The position numbers and the translations under genes were made by a program. The notes under the pieces were generated by a model. That model saw nothing but the letters and a program-made list of their open reading frames with translations. It ran no database searches and was not told the origin of the DNA. Positions 26,711 to 33,831 of a stretch of DNA of 64,000 bases are shown here, piece after piece. Origin of the DNA: Algoriphagus lutimaris (lineage in GTDB: Bacteria > Bacteroidota > Bacteroidia > Cytophagales > Cyclobacteriaceae); assembly GCF_017051705.1 (NCBI RefSeq), contig NZ_JAFIDJ010000002.1, positions 702,384-766,383 on the forward strand, given 5' to 3'. Positions within the stretch are counted from its first letter, which is position 1, and every line of letters begins with the position of its first letter.

Positions 26711-27706
26711 ATGCCAGACAACCCAGCTCTTACGTTAATCAAACAATTCAGCTCTTCTTTACAAAACAACGAGATAGATCCACTTCAAGCCGAACGATTA
26801 ATTAATGATATCCACAGTCATTTTTGCAAGCTGACTGATATCTCAGGCTTTGACTTAAAAGTTGAATATTTAGCAGCCATCCCCACTTCAAAAGGAAAAG
26901 CACTTGGTCTAAATCATGCGGCTCAATGCTTATTGGACTACCGCCGAACGGTGAAATTTGTCAAGGCCATTTTACAGGCCATCAAAGAAAAGCAAGGTCT
27001 ATACCCAGGTAAAGTGATACAGATATTTTATGCTGGTTGTGGCCCATATGCACCCTTTCTAACTTTAATTGCACCACTTTTTTCTTCTGATAAAATTCAA
27101 TTCACCCTCTTAGAAATCAATGAAAACTCCCTAAACTCAGCTAAAAGATTAATCCGATCCTTAAATTTGACAAACTTTTTAAAGACGGATTTTCTCGAAG
27201 ATGCAGTAACTGTTCAAGTTCCTGACCCAAGCCACTATCATATTCTAATTAGTGAAACACTGGATGCCTTGCTATACCGGGAATGTTATGTCCCAATATT
27301 GAATAACTTGCTTCCACAATTTGACCCAGAGGTAACTTTGATTCCCGAAAACGTGACTATTCATCTCAGCTTGCGAAAAAACGCCGACCAGCAAGACCCT
27401 GATGAGGAAGAAATCAGCACAATTTTTAATGTTCGGGATACCCTATCCACCTTATCAAATGAACAACTATCCAGTGCTATATTCCCTGATGTGGTTATTC
27501 CCTTTACTACTATTGACATCCAACCTACCCATAGCTTTATCTTAGATACCACTGTACACATATACAAGGATATTGCACTTTTCAGAAATGAATCCTCACT
27601 TACCTTACCCATAGAACTACCGATAGAGCTTCCAACTAACGCTCAATCCTTGATTTTCAACTACTATTTAGAGCCTGAAGTTGAATTGAAATATAGGATT
27701 CAATAA
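26711..27706 (+). CDS. SAM-dependent methyltransferase (PRMT-like)
   Basis: A 331-residue class I methyltransferase. The SAM motif I reads IQIFYAGCGPYAP (about 103-115), and the acidic ribose-binding residue is Glu135 in LLEINENS. The ISETLDALLYRECYVPIL segment with the later IPENVTIHL resembles the double-Glu and beta-barrel parts of protein-arginine methyltransferase-like enzymes. That suggests a protein or small-molecule N-methyltransferase, but the substrate is unknown. A TATTTTTG string at 26649-26656, 54 bases before the start, matches the -7 consensus but lacks a -33 partner. It is monocistronic. Confidence 0.7.
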   Translation: MPDNPALTLIKQFSSSLQNNEIDPLQAERLINDIHSHFCKLTDISGFDLKVEYLAAIPTSKGKALGLNHAAQCLLDYRRTVKFVKAILQAIKEKQGLYPGKVIQIFYAGCGPYAPFLTLIAPLFSSDKIQFTLLEINENSLNSAKRLIRSLNLTNFLKTDFLEDAVTVQVPDPSHYHILISETLDALLYRECYVPILNNLLPQFDPEVTLIPENVTIHLSLRKNADQQDPDEEEISTIFNVRDTLSTLSNEQLSSAIFPDVVIPFTTIDIQPTHSFILDTTVHIYKDIALFRNESSLTLPIELPIELPTNAQSLIFNYYLEPEVELKYRIQ

Positions 27707-27772
27707 TATATTCATCATCCCTTTTAATGACCAGTATATGATCCAATTTTGAACAATAAAAAATTAGTATAT

Positions 27773-27798
27773 TCAGTAAATAATTTTGTGTTTACTGA
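27773..27798 (+). promoter_or_regulatory. -7 element flanked by an 8-bp inverted repeat
   Basis: TCAGTAAA (27773-27780) and TTTACTGA (27791-27798) are perfect inverted repeats with ten bases between them. Those ten bases begin with TAATTTTG (27781-27788), an exact match to the Bacteroidota -7 consensus TAnnTTTG. A symmetric site centred on a promoter core is what a repressor operator would look like. The hydrolase gene starts 86 bases further on. There is no TTTG at the usual -33 distance. Confidence 0.5.
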
Positions 27799-27883
27799 TC
27801 ATCCGAAAAAATCTGAATTCCCTTCCCTAAATGGACAGTGAATTACCTACTTTTAAGTATAGGTCACTCAATCGATAGAAATT

Positions 27884-28699
27884 ATGAAAAGAATAGTAAC
27901 TATAGGAGGTTTGGTTGCTTTATCGATTATTGCCGCCTATTTCATAATTCAACAAATCAAAACAGAGGCAATTGTTGCTTTAATAGTCACTGTTCCAGAA
28001 AAACCTAGCCCATTGGACTCTTTACCTATTCAAAAGATAAAGATTCCTGTAAAAAAAAGAGTGCTTGCTGCGAATTATTACCAAAAAGATGAAAATGCTC
28101 CTGCTATTTTCATTTGTACCGGCAACGGGGAGGCTTTATATGAATGGCTGGAAGTTCAGAAATATCTGTATGAACAAGGGTTTTCCTCTTTTGTATTTAG
28201 TTATTCCGGATTTGGAAACAGTACAGGAAAGACTTCTTCAACCAGTCTATTTGAAGATGCTTTAGCGGCATATCAACAGTTTATTTTACTGACGCCAAAT
28301 GCCAATAAGCGCTTTGCTTTGTCTCATTCCTTAGGAGGAACTCCCCTTTTGGGCATCGCAAATCAACTTGATCCTGCGCCCGAAAAACTTATAGTACATG
28401 CTGCTTTTTCTTCCATCGTAGAGCTTCTTATTGATTTAAAAATTGCTACGAGTAATTCCGACTTTCTCTGGCCAAACCTGTGGAACAATACAGAGTTTGT
28501 AGAAGATATCGAACTCCCTATTTTATTTGTCCACAGTAAAAAAGACCATTCCGTCCCTTTTAAACATAGCCAGCGACTCCTAGAACATGCAGGAGAGAAT
28601 GGATCTCTCTTGCTTCTTGAAAATTATGGACACAATGCTATCTATCAGAACGTTTCTGACAGTTTGTACAGGCCAATTCTAGAATTCATCAGAAAATAA
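27884..28699 (+). CDS. Membrane-anchored alpha/beta hydrolase
   Basis: A 271-residue protein. An N-terminal hydrophobic helix (residues 4-24) without a clear cleavage site suggests an uncleaved signal anchor. The alpha/beta-hydrolase core includes the oxyanion region FICTGNGE (77-84), the nucleophile elbow ALSHSLGG with Ser149, an acid in HSKKDHSVP and the final His in NYGHNA. It resembles the BAAT/YqkD-type serine aminopeptidase-like hydrolases (PF12146 group). Substrate unknown. It has its own operator-like promoter and is followed by a palindrome without T run. Confidence 0.75.
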   Translation: MKRIVTIGGLVALSIIAAYFIIQQIKTEAIVALIVTVPEKPSPLDSLPIQKIKIPVKKRVLAANYYQKDENAPAIFICTGNGEALYEWLEVQKYLYEQGFSSFVFSYSGFGNSTGKTSSTSLFEDALAAYQQFILLTPNANKRFALSHSLGGTPLLGIANQLDPAPEKLIVHAAFSSIVELLIDLKIATSNSDFLWPNLWNNTEFVEDIELPILFVHSKKDHSVPFKHSQRLLEHAGENGSLLLLENYGHNAIYQNVSDSLYRPILEFIRK

Positions 28700-28740
28700 T
28701 TGATTCCACTTAGGACGATAAGTTAATATTCTTTCTCTTT

Positions 28741-28767
28741 CATATAAGCCGAAGTTCGGCTTATATG
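28741..28767. promoter_or_regulatory. 27-bp palindrome upstream of the AraC-type regulator
   Basis: CATATAAGCCGA (28741-28752) and TCGGCTTATATG (28756-28767) are perfect 12-bp inverted repeats with a three-base centre. There is no T run after it, so it is a poor terminator, and it ends 35 bases before the AraC-type regulator start. It could end transcription of the hydrolase gene by a hairpin only, or bind a dimeric repressor. Confidence 0.5.
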
Positions 28768-28802
28768 CCACGATTCAATTTTGTAACACTAAGAAAAAAA
28801 CG

Positions 28803-29885
28803 ATGCCCATTTACATGGACCGACACGATATTTCAGCAGATGTTACTGCAGAAAACGTGGCTGAACTGCATAGAGAAGACCTGAAAATTCAAGCAAAGTT
28901 TAGTTGCAAGGGCTTAACCTATTGGTTTGATGAATCCAAAAAAATAGCTTTTTGCCTGATTGAGGCACCCAATCAAGATGCAATTCACAAGATGCATCAA
29001 CATGCCCATGGAGAAGTCCCCAATCAAATCATCGAAGTGGATCCTCAATTAGTAGAATCTTTTCTAGGTAGGATCAAAGATCCTTTCCCATCTTCTCCCA
29101 AAGCACAAGGTTTAATCAATGAATCCGCACAAAGAGTGATCATGTGCCTTCGGTTTGAACCGCAACAACTGAAAAACCTACCTGTATTGAAATGGAAAAG
29201 TCTTCTTCAAAGCTACTTGTATACCCTTAGAGATAAGCTAAGCAAATTCGAAGGTAACATAGGAAATCAAGTAGGTTCTCAATTTTTTATCTCATTTAAA
29301 AACTTCCAAGATGCGATTAGGTGCGGCCAAGAACTAGTAAATCATTTTAAATCAGAACATTTAAAAAATGGGAAGTACCTACTCGATATAAAAATCGGGC
29401 TATCTACCGGCATGCCTCTCAGTGATGGAAATGATCTTTTTGAGCCTGCAATATCCGAGTCGATTGCATTGAGTTATTTTAAATCAAATGGTATCATTCT
29501 TTCAGATTCATATTTAATAAACCAAGAGGGCCTACAAAAAAATAGGCCTATCAATTTACCTAAAGAGGATTTAAAAATTCTTTGTCATCTTTTAGAATTT
29601 ATAAAAAAGGAATGGCAAAACCCCCTAGTAAAAGTCGAGGATTTTGGCCATTCATTAGGATTGAGCAAAACTTTGATGTACCGAAACATGATCCGACTGA
29701 CCGGAAAATCCCCGAATAACTTTTTACGCAAATACAGGCTCGACCAGGCATTGGATGAAATAACCAAACAGGAAAAATCACTTACTGAAATAGCCTTTGA
29801 ATCAGGATTTAATAGTGTTAATTATTTCTCAAAATGCTTCAAAAAACAATTTGGGACTCTTCCTTCCTCCTATTTAAAAAAATAG
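28803..29885 (+). CDS. DUF4242 / cyclase-like / AraC-type regulator
   Basis: A 360-residue three-part protein. Residues 1-90 form a DUF4242 domain (MPIYMDRHDI, FCLIEAPNQDAIHKMHQHAH), a small ferredoxin-like fold in which a Streptomyces member binds nickel. Residues about 110-240 resemble a class III nucleotide cyclase without metal-binding Asp residues: VIMCLRFEP, then IKIGLSTGMPL, then SYFKSNGIILSD. Residues about 270-358 form an AraC DNA-binding domain with two helix-turn-helices (VEDFGHSLGLSKTLMYR and LTEIAFESGFNSVNYFSKCF). The middle part is therefore a likely ligand- or dimerisation-module rather than an enzyme. Two direct repeats just downstream at the globin promoter are good candidate binding sites. 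Confidence 0.8.
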   Translation: MPIYMDRHDISADVTAENVAELHREDLKIQAKFSCKGLTYWFDESKKIAFCLIEAPNQDAIHKMHQHAHGEVPNQIIEVDPQLVESFLGRIKDPFPSSPKAQGLINESAQRVIMCLRFEPQQLKNLPVLKWKSLLQSYLYTLRDKLSKFEGNIGNQVGSQFFISFKNFQDAIRCGQELVNHFKSEHLKNGKYLLDIKIGLSTGMPLSDGNDLFEPAISESIALSYFKSNGIILSDSYLINQEGLQKNRPINLPKEDLKILCHLLEFIKKEWQNPLVKVEDFGHSLGLSKTLMYRNMIRLTGKSPNNFLRKYRLDQALDEITKQEKSLTEIAFESGFNSVNYFSKCFKKQFGTLPSSYLKK

Positions 29886-29897
29886 AATAATACTGAA

Positions 29898-29931
29898 CCA
29901 AATGTGCAGGAAAAAAAACCAATTGTGCACG
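29898..29931 (+). promoter_or_regulatory. AraC-type operator: two 13-bp direct repeats
   Basis: CCAAATGTGCAGG (29898-29910) and CCAATTGTGCACG (29919-29931) agree at 11 of 13 bases and lie exactly 21 bp apart, two helical turns. AraC-family activators bind such direct repeats. The second repeat abuts a -33-like TTG. The regulator gene ends 12 bases upstream and the globin gene starts 68 bases downstream. Confidence 0.65.
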
Positions 29932-29959
29932 TTGAGCTAGGATGATTCCGGTACTTTTG
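29932..29959 (+). promoter_or_regulatory. Bacteroidota-type promoter of the globin gene
   Basis: TTG at 29932-29934 is followed after 17 bases by TACTTTTG (29952-29959), an exact TAnnTTTG -7 element. Transcription would start near 29966, leaving a leader of about 34 bases before the ATG. The weak -33 element next to the operator fits activator dependence. Confidence 0.6.
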
Positions 29960-29999
29960 AAAACTGCTGAACTATATTTTTCAATTCTAAAACCCATAA

Positions 30000-30401
30000 A
30001 TGACCATGTCAAACTCAACTCAACAAATAGACGTATCCCTTTTCGAAAGATTGGGAAAGACAGATGGGATCACTAGGATCGTGGAAGATGTGATTCAAGC
30101 ACATATGGAGAACCCCAAAATCCAGGCAATTTTCATTCCTTATAAGGATACTCCTGAAAAACTAGAGGTCATCTTACAGCATACCGTAGATTTTTTTAGT
30201 GAAGGAAGTGGTGGCCCGGTGGTATACAAAGGGAGAGATATGGTGACTACCCATAAGGGGATGAACATTACTCCGGAGGAATATGCATGTGTAGTAGATG
30301 ATATCATGGGGGTATTGGAAAAGCATCAAATAGATAAGGATTCCCAAAATGAAGTGACCAAAATTCTTGAATCCCTAAAAGGGATGATCATAGGACAATA
30401 A
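30000..30401 (+). CDS. Group 1 truncated hemoglobin
   Basis: A 133-residue 2-on-2 globin. The start SLFERLGKTDGI matches the truncated-globin A/B helix, and the proximal heme His is His85 in MVTTHKGMNIT, after the GGPVVYKG turn. Aligned from memory with the mycobacterial GlbN protein, the distal B10 Tyr is replaced by Ile32 and the E11 Gln by about Thr62, so the distal pocket looks apolar. Classical group 1 members scavenge nitric oxide or bind oxygen. This one may instead sense or carry a gas or sulfide. An ATG two codons later is an alternative start. It is downstream of the AraC-type regulator and its probable operator. Confidence 0.8.
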   Translation: MTMSNSTQQIDVSLFERLGKTDGITRIVEDVIQAHMENPKIQAIFIPYKDTPEKLEVILQHTVDFFSEGSGGPVVYKGRDMVTTHKGMNITPEEYACVVDDIMGVLEKHQIDKDSQNEVTKILESLKGMIIGQ

Positions 30402-30518
30402 GCCTAGCCTGATTTTCATAGAGGCTTAGCAAAAAGTAAGATGAACCAGCTCTGCTAAATCCCACTTTCCATTCCTCTTTTCCATTCAAAATTCTTTATC
30501 TTACTGAAAATAAGGAAT

Positions 30519-31883
30519 ATGAAAAGGAAAGATTTCATCAAAACATCTTCAGTACTTTTTGCTGGAAGTCTACTTTCCCCATACTTAGCATGTTCACCCC
30601 AAAATACAACGAAAGAAGACCTTCAAGAAATCGTTAGGAAAAACTGGGCTGGGAATTATACCTACCAAGCAAAAAAACTATACGAGCCCACTTCGGTAGA
30701 AGAACTACAAAATCTAATCAAGTCTATAAATAAACAAAAAGCTTTAGGTTCGAGACATTGTTTTAACAACATTGCCGATAGTCCGGAAAATCAAATCTCC
30801 ACCAAAAACCTAAATCAAATTGTCTCACTGGATGAAGAAAACAAGACCCTTACAGTAGAGGCAGGCGCTCGGTATGGCAATTTTTCCGAAGAACTCTATC
30901 AAAAAGGATACGCCCTACATAATCTAGCCTCTTTGCCCCATATTACTGTGGCCGGTGCATGTGCCACGGCGACGCATGGCTCTGGTGTAAATAATGGGAA
31001 TCTAGCCACTTCAGTGGTAGCAATAGAATTAATCAAGCCATCTGGTGAACTAGCTAAAATTGACAGGAACCACCCTGACTTTCCTGCTGTGGTAGTAGGT
31101 TTGGGAGCATTTGGAATTATCAGTAAAGTGACTTTGGAAATCCAGAATGCCTTTGATGTAAGGCAGGATGTTTTTCAGGATTTACCACTCTCATCTGTAG
31201 AAAACAGCTTTGATGAAATCATGTCCAGTGGTTATAGTGTCAGCTTGTTTACAGACTGGATGGATAAAAAGGTTAGTGAAGTTTGGATCAAAAGGAGAAT
31301 GGACACCAATCCACAAGAGTTGGGAGATGATTTTTATGGAGCAAAAGCAGCTACTAAAGACCTGCATCCCATCGTAGAACTATCCGCGGAAGCTTGTTCA
31401 GCGCAAATGGGAGTTCCCGGTCCTTGGTATGATAGACTACCTCATTTTAAAATGGGATTCACACCAAGTGCTGGAGAAGAATTGCAATCCGAATATTTTA
31501 TTCCAAAAGAGCATGCAGTAGCAGCAATCATGGCAGTAGAAAAACTGAAAGAGGAAATAAATCCTCACTTGATGATTACTGAAATTAGAACCATCGCTGC
31601 AGATAGCTTTTGGATGAGCCCATGCTATCAACAAGATTCTATTGCCATTCACTTTACATGGAAACCAAAAACCAAGGAAGTAATGGAAACCTTACCAAAA
31701 ATTGAAGAGGTATTGGCTCCTTTTGGAGTTAAACCTCATTGGGGAAAATTATTTACGATCTCTCCTGCACTCCTTCATGTATTGTATGAGAAATTTCCTG
31801 AATTCCTGGCTTTGGCCAACAGCTACGACCCTGAAGGTAAATTCCGAAATAGCTACCTGGATTTAAATATTTATAAAATGTAG
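30519..31883 (+). CDS. FAD-linked alditol/aldonolactone-type oxidase
   Basis: A 454-residue flavoprotein of the vanillyl-alcohol-oxidase fold. A signal sequence ends in a lipobox-like LSPYLAC (Cys25), so it is probably an exported lipoprotein. The FAD_PCMH domain contains ALGSRHCFNNIADS, in which His80 matches the residue carrying covalent FAD in alditol oxidase (GSxHSF). It also has the glycine-rich HITVAGACATATHGSG. The C-terminal D-arabinono-1,4-lactone oxidase domain ends HWGKLFTISP and KFRNSYLDL. Such enzymes oxidise sugar alcohols or aldonolactones with oxygen. It lies alone, 117 bases after the globin gene. Confidence 0.8.
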   Translation: MKRKDFIKTSSVLFAGSLLSPYLACSPQNTTKEDLQEIVRKNWAGNYTYQAKKLYEPTSVEELQNLIKSINKQKALGSRHCFNNIADSPENQISTKNLNQIVSLDEENKTLTVEAGARYGNFSEELYQKGYALHNLASLPHITVAGACATATHGSGVNNGNLATSVVAIELIKPSGELAKIDRNHPDFPAVVVGLGAFGIISKVTLEIQNAFDVRQDVFQDLPLSSVENSFDEIMSSGYSVSLFTDWMDKKVSEVWIKRRMDTNPQELGDDFYGAKAATKDLHPIVELSAEACSAQMGVPGPWYDRLPHFKMGFTPSAGEELQSEYFIPKEHAVAAIMAVEKLKEEINPHLMITEIRTIAADSFWMSPCYQQDSIAIHFTWKPKTKEVMETLPKIEEVLAPFGVKPHWGKLFTISPALLHVLYEKFPEFLALANSYDPEGKFRNSYLDLNIYKM

Positions 31884-32025
31884 TAGGTAGCTCATTCAAT
31901 TTAGATTTTTGGTGTCTATTAACTGGTACTGATTGTATTTTGTCAGGATTATGACTGAATCCTGCAAAACTTTGGTAATCAAGTACTTTTTAGCGTTTTT
32001 CATAAAGCAACCAACCACCAACCAT

Positions 32026-33600
32026 ATGAAACATCTACTAACTTTTTGCCTTGGGTTTATACTTGTTAGCTCCAGCGTGTATTCCCAAGTTCAACTCAAT
32101 CCAGCTCCAGATAGAAGAGCTGATGAAGGAGAAGGCCCCTTTGAACGATTAATTATTAGAGGTGCCATCGTCATCGATGGTTCAGGGGCTCCTCCTGCCG
32201 GACCTGCTGACATCGTCATCGAAGGAAATAAAATTGTGGAAATCAGACAGGTCGGGGTTCCAAATGTCCCAATAGACGATGCTTCCAGACCGCAAGGAGC
32301 TACCAAGGAAATCGATGCGCATGGATCCTACATTATGCCCGGATTCATCAATCTTCATGCTCACATCGGGGGTGCTGAAAAATCACCCAATTCAGAATAT
32401 CCCTACAAGTTGTATTTGGCACATGGAGTTACCACGATTAGGGGAGTGCCTGCTGCCAATGTAGCTTGGACACAAAGCGAGAAAAAACGCTCCGCTGCCA
32501 ACGAAATCGTGGCACCGAGAATCGTTGCTTTTCATACCTTGGGCCAAGGAGAAAACTGGAAGGGAGGAGCCGTTTATACCCCTGAAAAAGCCAGAGAATG
32601 GGTCTCTTGGGCTGCCAGCCAAGGAGTAGAAGGAATCAAGTTCTTCAACCATGATCCAGATGTGCTTCAAGCTGCAATCGACGCTGCTCACGAAAATGGA
32701 ATGGGAACGGTCGCCCATATCGCTCAGCCAATGGTCGCCCAGACCAATGCCTTAGATGCAGCAAGAATGGGCCTTGATAACATGACTCATTATTATGGAT
32801 TATTTGAGGCATTGTATAAAGATGAAGACATACAACATTGGCCTGCTGAGTTCAACTATAATGACGAGCAGCATCGCTTTAGTCAGGTAGCTTATCAATG
32901 GGACAAAATACATCCAAGAGGAAGTGCTCAATGGAATGCTTTGATAGAAGAATTTTTGGAGCATGATTTCATTATTGATCCCACCATGACGGCCTATCTG
33001 GCTGGAAGAGATCTTATGAGGGAGCGAAATGCTGAATGGCATCAGGAATATACCTTGCCCTCTCTTTGGGATTTTTACACACCAAACCGTGAAAACCATG
33101 GATCCTATTTTTACAACTGGACTTCTTGGGATGAAACTGCCTGGCGGAATTTCTACAAAGTATGGATGTCATTCCTGAACGACTACAAAAATGCAGGAGG
33201 TCGGGTTACTGTCAGTGACGATGCGTCTTTTATCTATAATCTTTGGGGCTTTGGATTGATTGAGGAAATGGAGTTGCTTCAAGAGGCAGGCTTCCATCCT
33301 TTAGAAGTCATCAGAGGAGCAACATTACATGCGGCTCAAGCAATCTTTGAACCTAAGGGAAAACCCATTGAATTTGGGGTAATTCGTCCGGGCCTATTGG
33401 CAGACTTGGTGATAGTGGATGAAAACCCGATAGAAAATCTCAAGGTGCTTTATGGAACTGGCTTCTTGAAACTCAATGATGAGACGGGTGAAATGGAGCG
33501 AGTGGGTGGAGTAAAATATACCATCAAAGACGGGATTGTTTACGATGCAGTTCAGCTTAGGGAGGATATCAAAGAGATGGTCCGAAATCAAAAGAAATAA
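32026..33600 (+). CDS. Secreted amidohydrolase
   Basis: A 524-residue metal-dependent amidohydrolase with a signal peptide ending VYS-QVQ (residue 20). The metal ligands HxH are His111 and His113 in GFINLHAHIGG. The later Asp of the barrel is in VTVSDDASFIYNLWG, followed by the FGVIRPGLLADLVIVD strand that closes the composite beta-sandwich domain. Family relatives are imidazolonepropionase-, prolidase- or cytosine-deaminase-like enzymes, and the substrate is not predictable. The ATG at 32026 was chosen because it opens the signal peptide. An earlier in-frame start adds about 30 residues without homology. A terminator follows. Confidence 0.8.
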   Translation: MKHLLTFCLGFILVSSSVYSQVQLNPAPDRRADEGEGPFERLIIRGAIVIDGSGAPPAGPADIVIEGNKIVEIRQVGVPNVPIDDASRPQGATKEIDAHGSYIMPGFINLHAHIGGAEKSPNSEYPYKLYLAHGVTTIRGVPAANVAWTQSEKKRSAANEIVAPRIVAFHTLGQGENWKGGAVYTPEKAREWVSWAASQGVEGIKFFNHDPDVLQAAIDAAHENGMGTVAHIAQPMVAQTNALDAARMGLDNMTHYYGLFEALYKDEDIQHWPAEFNYNDEQHRFSQVAYQWDKIHPRGSAQWNALIEEFLEHDFIIDPTMTAYLAGRDLMRERNAEWHQEYTLPSLWDFYTPNRENHGSYFYNWTSWDETAWRNFYKVWMSFLNDYKNAGGRVTVSDDASFIYNLWGFGLIEEMELLQEAGFHPLEVIRGATLHAAQAIFEPKGKPIEFGVIRPGLLADLVIVDENPIENLKVLYGTGFLKLNDETGEMERVGGVKYTIKDGIVYDAVQLREDIKEMVRNQKK

Positions 33601-33622
33601 GCACTACCTGCTTTAAAATATC

Positions 33623-33653
33623 TCCCGGGGAGGTTTTCTCCCTGGGATTTTTT
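33623..33653 (+). terminator. Terminator after the amidohydrolase gene
   Basis: TCCCGGGGAG (33623-33632) pairs with CTCCCTGGGA (33638-33647), with one G-T wobble, followed by TTTTTT. Good Rho-independent terminator. Confidence 0.85.
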
Positions 33654-33831
33654 ATGCTTTTCTGATTTTGGTTTTCAATGATATGTTTCTCCAAAATCAG
33701 TAATTTTATCAAGGTTCGGAGAGCACTAGGTATTGTTCGAATCGATTCATTTAGAGTGTCTCTCCTAGCCAACTGAATGGAATCCACAACTTAATAAGTT
33801 GATTCCCATCAACCTTCCAAAAAAACCCAAG

